Source of the DNA: Pseudomonas sp. B21-015
Lineage (GTDB): Bacteria; Pseudomonadota; Gammaproteobacteria; Pseudomonadales; Pseudomonadaceae
Direction of reading: 5' to 3'
Assembly: GCF_024749285.1 (NCBI RefSeq)
Contig: NZ_CP087196.1
Span: forward strand, 6,014,001 to 6,078,000
Length of the DNA: 64,000 nt
Below the pieces are notes generated by a model that made no database searches, was not told the DNA's origin, and was given only the letters and a program-made list of their open reading frames with translations. Below, one piece after another: positions 18,424-27,987 of this stretch. Numbering within the stretch: position 1 is the first letter of the stretch; each line of letters begins with the position of its first letter. The translations under genes were made by a program, and so were the position numbers.

Positions 18424-20746
18424 ACGGATGCTGCCGCGGCTGTTTCTGATCCTGCTGCTGGCAGTGCTTGCGCTCGCCGGTTGGCAGTGGCGCGACGGCA
18501 CTCCGCTGTCGGCCAACCTGATGGAGCTGGTGCCAGGCACCGCTCCGGACGCGCTGGAGCTGCGCGCCGAGCAACGCATGCAAGAACCGCTGAACCGGGA
18601 AATGCTGGTGCTGGTCGGCCATAAAGACCGCCAGCAAGCCATCGCCATGGCACAAAAACTGGGTGAGCAGTGGCAGGCCAGCGGCGTGTTCGAAAAGGTC
18701 CAGTGGAACTTGCAGGCTGATTTGCCCGCACTGCGCACGCAATTGCTGCAAGGCCGACTGGCGATGTTGTCGGCGGCCGACCGCCAGCAACTCATCGAGC
18801 ACCCCGACGCCTTCATCCAGCAACGGGTGCAAGCCCTGTTCGACCCGTTCACCGGGTTCAGCCTGGTGCCGAGCCAGGACGATTGGCTCGGCCTGACCGG
18901 GCGCATCCAGAACAGCCAGCCCCAGCACGGTTCGGTGCAACTGGACATCGGCAGCGGCGCGCTGGTGGCCGATGCCGACGGCAAGAGTTGGGTGATGCTG
19001 CGGGCGCGAACCGTCGGCAACGCGTTCGACATGAACCTGCCGCTGCAAGTGGCCGACCTGCTCCAGCACAGTCGCGAAGAAGCTGCCCAGGCCGATGTGC
19101 AACTGCTTGCCGCCAGCGGCCTGCTGTATGCCGCCAGCGGTCAACGGCAAGCCGCGCGGGAGATGACCTGGGTCGGTGGCGGCGCCACGCTCGGGATTCT
19201 GTTGCTGCTGTTGTTGGCCTTCCGCCGTTGGCGGGTATTGCTGGCATTCGTCCCGGTGCTGGTGGGCATGCTGTTCGGCGCGGTGGCCTGCGTGGCGCTG
19301 TTCGGTCACATGCATGTGATGACACTGGTGCTGGGCTCCAGCCTGATCGGCGTAGCAGTGGATTACCCGCTGCATTACCTGTCCAAAAGCTGGAGCCTGA
19401 AACCCTGGCACAGCTGGCCGGCGTTGCGCCTGACCCTGCCGGGGCTGACGCTGAGCCTGATCACCAGTTGCATCGGCTACCTGGCCTTGGCCTGGACGCC
19501 GTTCCCGGCCCTGACCCAAATTGCCGTGTTCTCCGCCGCCGGCCTGCTGGGCGCCTATCTGTCGGCCGTGTGCCTGCTGCCAGCGCTGCTCAAGGGCGCG
19601 CAACTGCGTCCGGCGCAATGGCCGATGCGCATCGCCGAGTCTTTGCTGGCGCTGCGTGAATCGCTGCTCAAATACGTACGCACGCCAGTGCTGCTGGCGC
19701 TGCTGATCGCCTTCTGTGTCGGCGGTCTGTTGCAGCTGCAGACCAAAAACGACATTCGCCAATGGGTCGGCGCCCCCCAGCATCTGACGGACGAAGCCCA
19801 GACCATCGCACGCATCACCGGCTATCAACCCACCAGCCAGTTCTTCCTGGTGCGCGCGGCCAATCAGCAGGAGTTGCTTGAACGCCAGACGGCACTGAGC
19901 GAGCGTCTGGATCAGTTGGTCAATCTGGAAAAACTCCAGGGCTACCTGTCGCTCAACCAGTTGGTCAGTCAGCCGAGCGAACAGCACAAAGTGCGTGATG
20001 CACTGGGCAAGCTGCCGCAATTCTGGCAACCGTTGCTCGACCTTGGCGTACCTGCTGACGCCCTGCAAGCCGAGTTGGTGAAGTTACAGGCGCTGCCCAC
20101 CGAAGACATCGACGCGGCAATGGTCGGCCCATTGGCCGAACCCTACCGCGCCCTGTGGCTGGGGCCGACCGATGACGGCGTGGCCGCGATGGTCAGCCTG
20201 CAAGGCTTGAACAATCCCGCGCTGTTGCGGGTCCAGGCGCTGGACTTGCCGGGCGTGGAACTGGTGGACCGCCTCGGCGATTTGAACAAGGTATTCGCCG
20301 CGACCCAAATCAGTGCCGCTGAATTGAAACTCGCCTCCTGCGTGCTGATCGTGCTGGTGCTGATCCTGCCATTCGGTTTCGGTGGCGCGTTGCGAATCGT
20401 CTCCTTGCCGCTGCTGGCGGCCCTGTGCAGCCTGGCAAGCCTCGGCTGGCTCGGTCAGCCGCTGACGCTGTTCAGCCTGTTCGGCTTGCTGCTGGTGACG
20501 GCCATCAGCGTCGACTACGCGATCCTCATGCGCGAACAGATCGGCGGTGCCGCCGCGAGCCTGCTGGGTACCCTGCTGGCAGCGGTGACCACGTGGTTGT
20601 CGTTCGGCCTGCTGGCAGTGTCCAGCACGCCGGCGGTGAGCAACTTCGGCCTGTCGGTGAGCCTCGGCCTGGCGTACAGCTTCATCCTGGCGCCGTGGGC
20701 CGGTCGACAAGCCCACGCCGCCCCGGTCGCGGAGCCGGCAGCGTGA
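18407..20746 (+). CDS. apeM: MMPL/RND-type exporter of the APE cluster (ApeM-like)
   Basis: This 779-residue inner-membrane protein has an N-terminal membrane segment and a ~200-residue periplasmic domain. Two bundles of about five to six membrane segments each (residues ~245-420 and ~640-765) are separated by a second periplasmic loop, the repeated half-structure of RND/MMPL transporters. Such proteins move lipids across or out of the inner membrane, so this is the likely polyene-lipid exporter. I take ATG 18407, with GCGGAG just upstream and a 17-base overlap with the LolA-like gene. MLPRLF at 18428 is the alternative. Confidence 0.83.
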   Translation: MTLPSERMLPRLFLILLLAVLALAGWQWRDGTPLSANLMELVPGTAPDALELRAEQRMQEPLNREMLVLVGHKDRQQAIAMAQKLGEQWQASGVFEKVQWNLQADLPALRTQLLQGRLAMLSAADRQQLIEHPDAFIQQRVQALFDPFTGFSLVPSQDDWLGLTGRIQNSQPQHGSVQLDIGSGALVADADGKSWVMLRARTVGNAFDMNLPLQVADLLQHSREEAAQADVQLLAASGLLYAASGQRQAAREMTWVGGGATLGILLLLLLAFRRWRVLLAFVPVLVGMLFGAVACVALFGHMHVMTLVLGSSLIGVAVDYPLHYLSKSWSLKPWHSWPALRLTLPGLTLSLITSCIGYLALAWTPFPALTQIAVFSAAGLLGAYLSAVCLLPALLKGAQLRPAQWPMRIAESLLALRESLLKYVRTPVLLALLIAFCVGGLLQLQTKNDIRQWVGAPQHLTDEAQTIARITGYQPTSQFFLVRAANQQELLERQTALSERLDQLVNLEKLQGYLSLNQLVSQPSEQHKVRDALGKLPQFWQPLLDLGVPADALQAELVKLQALPTEDIDAAMVGPLAEPYRALWLGPTDDGVAAMVSLQGLNNPALLRVQALDLPGVELVDRLGDLNKVFAATQISAAELKLASCVLIVLVLILPFGFGGALRIVSLPLLAALCSLASLGWLGQPLTLFSLFGLLLVTAISVDYAILMREQIGGAAASLLGTLLAAVTTWLSFGLLAVSSTPAVSNFGLSVSLGLAYSFILAPWAGRQAHAAPVAEPAA

Positions 20747-21903
20747 TGGTCGCGATGTTCTGGGTGATGGCCCTGGTGTTGTTCGCCGTGGCCACCCGTG
20801 TCGGCCGTCATTTCGGTCTGATTCCGATCGTCAGCCAGTTGCTGCTGGCGACCTTCGGCCTGCCGCTGCTGATGTACTTCTGGATCGAACCGGGCTGGCA
20901 CCTCAGCGGTGCCGAACTGATCTCACCGAGCTGGCTGAAAAACCTCTACAGCCTGAGCTTTGCCTTGCTGCTGGGGCACATCCTCAGCGACGTGATCGAC
21001 CTGCGGCTGGATCGCCAGAGCCTGAAAATCGCCCTGCCGAGCTTCTGCATTCCATTTGCCTGCGGGCTGGTGACAGCGATCTGGCTGTTGCCGCCGCAGC
21101 CGTGGATCAGCTCGCTGGCGGTCGGCCTGCTGTTCGCCATCACCGCGATTCCGGTGTTGTATCTGTACCTGCGCCACATCGACTACCCGCCCGCAGCCAC
21201 CCGGCGCCTGGTGCAGACCGCGATCCTGATCGATCTGACCTGCTGGACCCTGTTCGCTTTCGCCCAGGGCAGCCTGCACCTGAGCAGCCTTTTGCTGCCG
21301 CTGGCAGGCGCCTGCCTGCCGTTGTTGCTGCGACTGCTCGGCTTGCGTCAGCCGTTGCTGCACAGCGGCGGCTTCTTCGCGCTGTTGGTGGTCGCCGAAC
21401 ACTTCAAACTCAATGCGCTGATTTTCGGTATCGGGTACCTGCTGTGCATGGCTGCGCTCAAGGTGCCGCTGGTGCTGCCTTTGCCGGCGGCCTGGATGAA
21501 CCGTTTGCAGACCTGGATCGCCATCCCGCTGATCCTCACGTTCGGCATCGTGCAGATCAACGTGCACAGCGCCATCAACAGTCTCGGATGGGTGCAATTG
21601 GCCGCGCTCCTGCTGTTGCCGATTGCCAGCAAACTGTTGGGCAACTGGCTGGGCCTCGGCTGGGCTGGTGCCTCGTTTGAAGGTGCCAGCCGCTGGCGGG
21701 AAAGCCTTTTACTGAATATTCGCGGCTTGAGCGAGATCGTCTTTCTCAACCTGCTGCTGCAACAACAGCTCATCAGCCCGGCGCTGTACTTCGCGCTGAT
21801 GCTGATGGGCCTGATCGCAACCCTGCTGCCGGCATTGGCCGGCATGCACCGCATCCCTTTGAATATCGCCGCCCCGGCAAGGAGCTCCCGTGCCAACAGT
21901 TGA
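20746..21903 (+). CDS. Membrane protein resembling CPA2-fold antiporters, in the APE cluster
   Basis: This 385-residue protein is almost entirely hydrophobic, with about twelve membrane segments. The C-terminal part, SLLLNIRGLSEIVFLNLLLQQQLISPALYFALM, resembles the NTRGLxExVxLN segment of CPA2 Na+/H+ or K+/H+ exchangers. The first half also has the exchanger-like order of segments. It might energise export by ion exchange, or it may have lost ion transport; neither can be decided by reading. The start is ATG 20746, one base overlapping the exporter's TGA; GTG at 20743 is possible. Confidence 0.6.
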   Translation: MVAMFWVMALVLFAVATRVGRHFGLIPIVSQLLLATFGLPLLMYFWIEPGWHLSGAELISPSWLKNLYSLSFALLLGHILSDVIDLRLDRQSLKIALPSFCIPFACGLVTAIWLLPPQPWISSLAVGLLFAITAIPVLYLYLRHIDYPPAATRRLVQTAILIDLTCWTLFAFAQGSLHLSSLLLPLAGACLPLLLRLLGLRQPLLHSGGFFALLVVAEHFKLNALIFGIGYLLCMAALKVPLVLPLPAAWMNRLQTWIAIPLILTFGIVQINVHSAINSLGWVQLAALLLLPIASKLLGNWLGLGWAGASFEGASRWRESLLLNIRGLSEIVFLNLLLQQQLISPALYFALMLMGLIATLLPALAGMHRIPLNIAAPARSSRANS

Positions 21904-23137
21904 AATGGAACGTCGTCAGGTGGTGGTAATCGGTGCCGGCCCCTCGGGCGCCATCGCCGCCGCGCTGCTCAAGCGTAAAGGTCACGATGTGCTGATGATC
22001 GAGCGCCAGCATTTCCCACGGTTTTCCATCGGTGAAAGCCTGCTGTCCCACTGCCTGGATTTCGTCGAAGAAGCCGGCATGCTCGAAGCGGTGAACGCCG
22101 CCGGTTTCCAGCGCAAGAACGGTGCGGCATTCGCCTGGGGCGATCAGTACAGCGCCTTCGATTTCGGCGACACGTTCAGCAACGGCAAGCCGACGACGTT
22201 CCAGGTCCAGCGCGCCGATTTCGACAAGCTGCTGGCCGATCAGGCTGAACTGCAAGGTGTCGACGTCCGTTATGGCGAAGCCATCGTCAGCGTCGACTTC
22301 ACCCTGCCAAAGCCGCAGCTCGATGTGCTTCGCGAAGACGGCAGCCAATACCGCGTCGAGGCCGATTTCGTGCTCGATGCCAGCGGCTACGGTCGTGTGC
22401 TGCCGCGCTTGCTGGACCTTGAGGCACCGTCGAACTTTCCGGTGCGCCAAGCCGTGTTCACCCACGTCGAAGACCGTATCGACAGCCCGGCTTTCGAGCG
22501 GGAAAAAATCCTCATCACTACCCATCCGACCCAGCGTGACATCTGGTTCTGGACCATCCCGTTCAGCAATGGCCGTTGCTCGGTGGGCGTGGTGGCGGCC
22601 GCCGAACACTTCGAAGGCCGCACCGAGAATCTGGACGACTGCCTGCGCGGATTCATCGCTGAAACCCCAAGCCTGGCCGGTGTGCTGAACAACGCTGTGT
22701 GGGATACGCCCGCGCGGACCATCGGCGGCTACTCGGCCAACGTCAAAACCCTGCACGGTCCCGGTTTCGCCCTGCTGGGCAATGCGGCGGAATTTCTCGA
22801 CCCGGTGTTTTCCTCCGGCGTGACCATCGCCATGCGTTCGGCAAGCATGGCCGCCGGGGTGCTGCACCGCCAACTGCAAGGTGAAAGCGTCGACTGGCAG
22901 ACCGAGTTCGCCGAACCGCTCAAGCGTGGCGTCGACACCTTCCGCTGCTACGTCGAAGGCTGGTATGCCGGGACCTTTCAGGATGTGATTTTCTATCAGG
23001 GCGGCACAGCAGACATCCGCCGCATGATCAGCTCGATCCTCGCGGGTTACGCCTGGGATCAACGCAACCCGTTTGTCAGCGAGCCCAAACGTCGCCTGCG
23101 GATGATCTCGGACCATTGCGCAAGGGATGCGACATGA
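21890..23137 (+). CDS. FAD-dependent halogenase-like oxidoreductase of the APE cluster
   Basis: This 415-residue flavoprotein has the dinucleotide-binding GAGPSG (15-20) and the tryptophan-halogenase family look. It keeps several halogenase hallmarks: WFWTIP at 219-224 fits WxWxIP, FLDPVFSSG (302-310) resembles the FxPxSxG region, and Lys76 in FQRKNGAAFAW falls where the catalytic lysine is expected. Flavin-dependent halogenases use reduced flavin, O2 and halide. Xanthomonadins are brominated aryl polyenes, so halogenation is plausible; an aromatic hydroxylase or chain oxidase is the alternative. The start is GTG 21890, with AAGGAG five bases upstream and a 14-base overlap with the previous gene. 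Confidence 0.78.
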   Translation: MPTVEMERRQVVVIGAGPSGAIAAALLKRKGHDVLMIERQHFPRFSIGESLLSHCLDFVEEAGMLEAVNAAGFQRKNGAAFAWGDQYSAFDFGDTFSNGKPTTFQVQRADFDKLLADQAELQGVDVRYGEAIVSVDFTLPKPQLDVLREDGSQYRVEADFVLDASGYGRVLPRLLDLEAPSNFPVRQAVFTHVEDRIDSPAFEREKILITTHPTQRDIWFWTIPFSNGRCSVGVVAAAEHFEGRTENLDDCLRGFIAETPSLAGVLNNAVWDTPARTIGGYSANVKTLHGPGFALLGNAAEFLDPVFSSGVTIAMRSASMAAGVLHRQLQGESVDWQTEFAEPLKRGVDTFRCYVEGWYAGTFQDVIFYQGGTADIRRMISSILAGYAWDQRNPFVSEPKRRLRMISDHCARDAT

Positions 23138-23859
23138 GTTATTTGAGCGATAACTACGTCGAAGAAACCCGTTTCGGTTTCTGGTTCCTGCGCAGCCACA
23201 CCTGGCAGCACCATGTATTACGAGTGGCGATCAATGATTTGCGCGGCCTGTTCAGCGCGCCATTGCCCGACAATCCGGTATTGCTGGATGCCGGCTGCGG
23301 CCAGGGCAAGTCGTTTCAGTACCTGCGTCAGACCTTCGCGCCCAAGCGCCTGATCGGCCTGGATGCCGATCCTCACAGCCTTAACCTGAGCGGCGAAGAA
23401 GCGGCCCGCCAACGCATGGATGTGGAGCTGATCGGCAGTGACTGCGCCAGCATCAAAGTACCGGACGCCAGCGTCGATCTGCTGTTCTGTCACCAGACCT
23501 TCCATCATCTTGTCGAGCAGGATCAGGCCCTGGCCGAGTTCTATCGGGTGCTCAAGCCGGGCGGCTATTTGCTGTTCGCCGAGTCCACCGAGGCATACAT
23601 TGATACGTGGGTGATTCGCTGGCTGTTCCGCCACCCGATGCACGTGCAGAAGAGCGCCGCCGGCTATCTGGAGATGATTCGTCGGCAGGGTTTCGAGTTC
23701 GGCCCGCAGAACGTGTCTTACCCTTACTTGTGGTGGAGTCGCGCCAAGGATTTCGGCCTGCTCGAACGCTTCGGCCTGCGCCAGCCAAAACCCTTTGGCC
23801 AACGGGAAGAGACCCTGGTCAATGTGGTCGCGCGCAAGCCCCTTGAAGGTAGTGCCTGA
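23134..23859 (+). CDS. SAM-dependent methyltransferase of the APE cluster
   Basis: This 241-residue class I methyltransferase has the SAM-binding motif LLDAGCGQGKS, an acidic residue after strand two (LIGLDADPHS), and VLKPGGYLLFAEST as post-motif III. Aryl polyenes commonly carry O- or C-methylated aromatic heads, so this enzyme probably methylates the head group. It is coupled on both sides: ATGA overlap upstream and a one-base TGATG overlap downstream. Confidence 0.85.
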   Translation: MSYLSDNYVEETRFGFWFLRSHTWQHHVLRVAINDLRGLFSAPLPDNPVLLDAGCGQGKSFQYLRQTFAPKRLIGLDADPHSLNLSGEEAARQRMDVELIGSDCASIKVPDASVDLLFCHQTFHHLVEQDQALAEFYRVLKPGGYLLFAESTEAYIDTWVIRWLFRHPMHVQKSAAGYLEMIRRQGFEFGPQNVSYPYLWWSRAKDFGLLERFGLRQPKPFGQREETLVNVVARKPLEGSA

Positions 23860-24356
23860 TGATTCGTTTCCTGCTTCTGGGTTGTGCCCTGTTGCTGAGC
23901 GCCTGCGCCAGCCAGGCACCGCTGCCCGAGCGAACCCCGCACCTGGCATTGCCGCTGCAACTGCACATCGAACGGCAGATGGCCGAGCAACGTCAGGACT
24001 GGCTGCTGGTGATCCAGCGTGAAGGCCCTGGTATTCGCTGGTCGATGATGGACCCTTTGGGGATTCCCGTGGCACGGCAGAAACTGATCGATGGCCAGTG
24101 GCAGGCTGACGGCTTGCTACCGCCCAATCCGGAAGCCCGGGAACTGTTCGCCGCCTTGTTGTTTGCGCTGACCCCTGCAGGCGAGTTGCACGGCAACTAT
24201 CCCGCCGCCCGCCAGCATGACGGGCAACGGTCCTTGTCACCACGCTGGAACATCCGTTATTCACCACCCGGCTTGTCACAACCACTGAGCTTTGAATTGA
24301 ACGTGTCCCAAGGCCCACACTACCGCATCACTCCGTTAGGCGAGAACACGCCATGA
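23859..24356 (+). CDS. apeN: DUF3261-type lipoprotein of APE clusters (ApeN-like)
   Basis: This 165-residue protein has a lipoprotein signal, MIRFLLLGCALLLSAC, with the lipobox cysteine at residue 16. The remainder looks like the DUF3261 family found in aryl polyene clusters, of beta-rich, LolB-like character. Together with the LolA-like protein it could receive the polyene lipid and insert it in the outer membrane. That is an inference from analogy with LolA-LolB. Confidence 0.75.
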   Translation: MIRFLLLGCALLLSACASQAPLPERTPHLALPLQLHIERQMAEQRQDWLLVIQREGPGIRWSMMDPLGIPVARQKLIDGQWQADGLLPPNPEARELFAALLFALTPAGELHGNYPAARQHDGQRSLSPRWNIRYSPPGLSQPLSFELNVSQGPHYRITPLGENTP

Positions 24357-25549
24357 CCGCTTACCTGAACGCCCTCGGGGTGATCTGCGCCCTCGGCCGT
24401 GACAAGCAGGAAGTCGCCCGCAACCTGTTTGCCGGCGATTGCTCGGGCATGCGCAGCGAGGCCGGCTGGGTGGCGGAGCGCTCGTTGCCAGTGGCGGCGG
24501 TGCGTGGTGAGCTGGCGCCGATTCCAGCTGAGCTGGCTCGTCAAGGCAGTCGCAATAATCAATTGCTGCTGGAGGCCGCGCTGCAAATTCGCCAAGACAT
24601 CGAACAGGCGATCCAGACCTACGGCCGCGACCGTATCGGCGTCATTCTGGGCACCAGCACCTCGGGCATCGACGAGGCCAGCCGCGGCCTGGCCCATTAC
24701 ATCCGTGAGCATCAGTTCCCCGCCGATTATGACTATCAGCAGCAAGAGCTCGGAGCACCGGCGACGTTTCTCGCCGACTGGCTGCAATTGAGCGGCCCGA
24801 CTTATGTGATTTCCACTGCCTGCACCTCCAGCGCCCGCGCGCTGATGAGCGCCCAACGCTTGCTCGACCTGGGTATGTGCGACGCCGTGTTGTGTGGTGG
24901 CGTCGACAGCTTGTGCAAGCTGACCCTCAACGGCTTCTCGGCCCTGGAAGCGGTATCCGAACAGCGCTGCAACCCGTTTTCGGCGAACCGCAACGGCATC
25001 AATATCGGCGAAGCCGCCGTGTTGTTCCTGATGAGCAAAACCGCCGACAGCAGCCAACCGATTGCCCTGCTCGGCAGTGGCGCCAGCTCCGATGCGTACC
25101 ATATTTCCGCGCCGGAACCGACCGGCCGTGGTGCCCTGCAAGCGATGCGCAAAGCCTTGAGCCGCGCGGGCCTGCAATCACAGCAGATCGACTACCTGAA
25201 CCTGCACGGCACCGCCACCCAACACAACGACGCCATGGAAAGCCTGGCCGTGACGACGCTGTTCCCGCAAGGCGTGCCCTGCTCGTCGACCAAACCGATG
25301 ACCGGCCACACCCTCGGTGCCGCCGGCGCCCTGGAAGCGGCGTTCTGCTGGTTGAGCCTGAGCGCGGATAACCGCGAGCATGCCTTGCCGCCCCACGTCT
25401 GGGACGGTCAGCCCGACACCGAATTGCCAGCCTTGCATTGGGTGACCCCGTCCGACCACCTGACGTCCATTGCACCTCGCTACCTGATGAGCAATTCCTT
25501 TGCCTTCGGTGGCAATAACGTCAGCCTGATTATCGGAGACGCCCCATGA
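24353..25549 (+). CDS. apeO: 3-oxoacyl-ACP synthase, APE pathway (ApeO-like)
   Basis: This 398-residue condensing enzyme has a complete catalytic triad: Cys157 in STACTSSARAL, His in NLHGTATQHND, and His in KPMTGHTLGAAGALE. It elongates the polyene with malonyl-ACP; in characterised systems ApeO works with the ApeC chain length factor. Sequence alone does not show which of the two full ketosynthases here pairs with the gene at 9820. The assignment rests on gene order. It is coupled by ATGA overlaps at both ends. Confidence 0.85.
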   Translation: MTAYLNALGVICALGRDKQEVARNLFAGDCSGMRSEAGWVAERSLPVAAVRGELAPIPAELARQGSRNNQLLLEAALQIRQDIEQAIQTYGRDRIGVILGTSTSGIDEASRGLAHYIREHQFPADYDYQQQELGAPATFLADWLQLSGPTYVISTACTSSARALMSAQRLLDLGMCDAVLCGGVDSLCKLTLNGFSALEAVSEQRCNPFSANRNGINIGEAAVLFLMSKTADSSQPIALLGSGASSDAYHISAPEPTGRGALQAMRKALSRAGLQSQQIDYLNLHGTATQHNDAMESLAVTTLFPQGVPCSSTKPMTGHTLGAAGALEAAFCWLSLSADNREHALPPHVWDGQPDTELPALHWVTPSDHLTSIAPRYLMSNSFAFGGNNVSLIIGDAP

Positions 25550-26004
25550 TTGCCTGGCCGCTCGCCGAACTGCTGCCCCATGCCGGCGACATGATCCTCA
25601 TCGAGCAGATCCTGTCGTTCGATGACGAGCAGATTCACACCCGACTCACCGTCAAACCCGGCGGCCTGTTCAATCGCCCCGACGGCAGCCTGCCGGCCTG
25701 GGTCGGCATCGAGCTGATGGCCCAGAGCGTCGCCGCTTACGCTGGCTGCCATGCGCGCCAGAAAGGTAATGCGGTGGAACTGGGTTTCCTGCTCGGCACC
25801 CGTAAATTCGAATGCAACGTGGAACACTTCCCCGCCGGCACCGAGCTGACCATCCACGGGATACGCTCACTGGAAGACGACAACGGCATGGGTGTGTTCG
25901 AATGCCACATCACCGCCCCCGGCATCCACGCCACCGCCCGGCTGAACGTGTTCCGCCCGCCTCAAGCCGCTCAATATCTTCACGAACCCCAAGGAGTCGA
26001 GTGA
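25546..26004 (+). CDS. apeP: 3-hydroxyacyl-ACP dehydratase, APE pathway (ApeP-like)
   Basis: This 152-residue hot-dog protein is typical of APE-type dehydratases, with LLPHAGDMILIEQ near the N-terminus and WVGIELMAQSVAAYAG, the central helix with the acidic catalytic-type residue. It should remove water from the 3-hydroxyacyl-ACP intermediate to leave the conjugated double bond. A second dehydratase-like domain is fused to the ligase at 12389. Position next to ketosynthase and ketoreductase genes supports the call. Confidence 0.85.
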   Translation: MIAWPLAELLPHAGDMILIEQILSFDDEQIHTRLTVKPGGLFNRPDGSLPAWVGIELMAQSVAAYAGCHARQKGNAVELGFLLGTRKFECNVEHFPAGTELTIHGIRSLEDDNGMGVFECHITAPGIHATARLNVFRPPQAAQYLHEPQGVE

Positions 26005-26732
26005 TGACTGAATCCGTACTGGTCACCGGCTCCAGCCGTGGTATCGGCCGCGCCATCGCGTTGCGTCTGGCCCGGGCCGGGCATGACATCGTGCTGCACT
26101 GCCGCAGCGGCCTGGCGGACGCCGAAGCGGTTAAAGCCGAAGTCGAGGCCCTGGGGCGTAACGCGCGCATCCTGCAATTCGACGTCAGCGACCGAGCGGG
26201 TTGCAAGGCTATCCTCGAAGCCGATGTCGAAGCCCATGGTGCTTATTACGGCGTGGTACTCAACGCCGGCCTGACCCGCGACGGTGCTTTTCCGGCCCTG
26301 AGCGAGGAGGATTGGGATGTGGTGATGCGCACCAATCTCGACGGTTTCTACAACGTGCTGCACCCGGTGATGATGCCGATGATTCGTCGTCGCGCCGCCG
26401 GGCGGATTGTCTGCATTACTTCGGTATCCGGGCTGATCGGCAATCGCGGGCAGGTCAATTACAGTGCGTCCAAGGCCGGTTTGATCGGCGCGGCCAAGGC
26501 ATTGGCGATTGAACTGGGCAAGCGCAAAATCACTGTTAACTGTGTCGCACCCGGCCTGATCGACACGGCGATGCTCGATGAAAACGTGCCGGTGGAAGAA
26601 TTGATGAAAATGATCCCCGCACAACGCATGGGCACCCCGGAAGAGGTGGCTGGTGCAGTGAATTTCCTGATGTCGGCGGAAGCGTCGTACATCACCCGGC
26701 AGGTTCTGGCCGTCAACGGAGGCCTGTGCTGA
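26004..26732 (+). CDS. apeQ: 3-oxoacyl-ACP reductase, APE pathway (ApeQ-like)
   Basis: This 242-residue short-chain dehydrogenase has the cofactor motif TGSSRGIG, the NAG motif (VLNAGLTRDG), and catalytic Ser140, Tyr153 and Lys157 in VSGLIGNRGQVNYSASK. It is close to FabG and reduces the 3-keto group after each condensation using NADPH. The start is ATG 26004, with AAGGAG upstream and a one-base overlap with the dehydratase gene; the longer frame from 25812 is a shadow of that gene. Confidence 0.9.
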   Translation: MTESVLVTGSSRGIGRAIALRLARAGHDIVLHCRSGLADAEAVKAEVEALGRNARILQFDVSDRAGCKAILEADVEAHGAYYGVVLNAGLTRDGAFPALSEEDWDVVMRTNLDGFYNVLHPVMMPMIRRRAAGRIVCITSVSGLIGNRGQVNYSASKAGLIGAAKALAIELGKRKITVNCVAPGLIDTAMLDENVPVEELMKMIPAQRMGTPEEVAGAVNFLMSAEASYITRQVLAVNGGLC

Positions 26733-27958
26733 TGAAGCGCGTCGTCGTCACCGGCATGGCCGGCATCACCTCACTGGGCAGCGACTGGGACACCATCGCC
26801 GCCAACTTCGCCGCCAACCGCAGCGGCATCCGTCGCATGGACGAGTGGGATCGCTTTACCGAACTCAACACCCGTCTGGCCGGGCCGATCGACGACTTCC
26901 AGGTACCCGGCCACTGGACGCGCAAGCAACTGCGCAGCATGGGCCGGGTATCACGGCTGGCTGTGGGCGCGGCGGAACAAGCCCTGGCGGACGCCGGATT
27001 GCTGGGCGACGAATCGATCAAGGACGGGCGCATGGGCGTATCCTGCGGCTCATCCACCGGCAGCACCGACGAAATCAAGGCGTTCGGCAACATGCTGCTC
27101 AACTCGGTGGCCGAAGGCCTGAACGCCAACTCCTACGTGCGGATGATGCCGCACACCACGGCAGCGAATATCAGCATCTTCTTCGGCCTCACTGGCCGAC
27201 TGATCCCAACCTCCAGCGCCTGCACCAGCGGCAGCCAGGGCGTCGGTTACGCCTACGAGTCGATCAAGTTCGGCCGCCTGCCACTGATGCTCGCCGGCGG
27301 CGCCGAAGAGCTGTGCCCGACCGAAGCCATGGTGTTCGATGCGCTCTACGCCACCAGCCTGAAAAACGATGCCCCGCAGACCAGCCCTCGTCCTTACGAC
27401 AGCGGCCGCGATGGCCTGGTGATCGGTGAAGGCGGCGGCATGCTGGTGCTCGAAGAACTCGAACACGCCCTGGCACGCGGCGCCCGCATCCACGCCGAGA
27501 TCGTCGGTTTCGGCAGCAACGCCGACGGTCAGCACGCCACCCGTCCGGAGCAGCTCACCATGCGCCGAGCCATGGAGCTCGCACTGGAAGATGCCGGACT
27601 GCAGTCTTCGGCCATCGGCTATGTGAATGGTCATGGCACCGCTACAGAACAGGGCGACATTGCCGAAACACTGGCGACCAGTGCGTTGTTCGGCGAACAC
27701 ATGCCAATCAGTTCGCAAAAGAGTTTCCTCGGTCACACCCTGGGAGCCTGCGGCGCGCTGGAATCCTGGTTCAGTATCGAAATGATGAACCGCGACCAGT
27801 ACGTGCACACCTTCAACCTCGACGAGGTCGATCCGCAGTGCGGCAAGCTCGATTACCTGCGCGGTGAATTCCGGCAGATGAGCAACCAGTATGTGATGAA
27901 CAACAATTTCGCTTTTGGTGGGGTCAACACCTCGTTGATTTTCCGCCGCTGGTCGTAA
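26732..27958 (+). CDS. apeR: 3-oxoacyl-ACP synthase, APE pathway (ApeR-like)
   Basis: This 408-residue FabF-like ketosynthase has an intact triad: Cys164 in SSACTSGSQG, His in NGHGTATEQGD, and His in SFLGHTLGACGALE. It may perform the first condensation or a specific round of elongation; the sequence cannot distinguish these. It overlaps the ketoreductase by one base and closes the tightly coupled operon. The next gene is 29 bases on with its own strong ribosome site. Confidence 0.87.
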   Translation: MKRVVVTGMAGITSLGSDWDTIAANFAANRSGIRRMDEWDRFTELNTRLAGPIDDFQVPGHWTRKQLRSMGRVSRLAVGAAEQALADAGLLGDESIKDGRMGVSCGSSTGSTDEIKAFGNMLLNSVAEGLNANSYVRMMPHTTAANISIFFGLTGRLIPTSSACTSGSQGVGYAYESIKFGRLPLMLAGGAEELCPTEAMVFDALYATSLKNDAPQTSPRPYDSGRDGLVIGEGGGMLVLEELEHALARGARIHAEIVGFGSNADGQHATRPEQLTMRRAMELALEDAGLQSSAIGYVNGHGTATEQGDIAETLATSALFGEHMPISSQKSFLGHTLGACGALESWFSIEMMNRDQYVHTFNLDEVDPQCGKLDYLRGEFRQMSNQYVMNNNFAFGGVNTSLIFRRWS

Positions 27959-27987
27959 TCGAACTACTTAGGGTCAAGGAGACCTCC

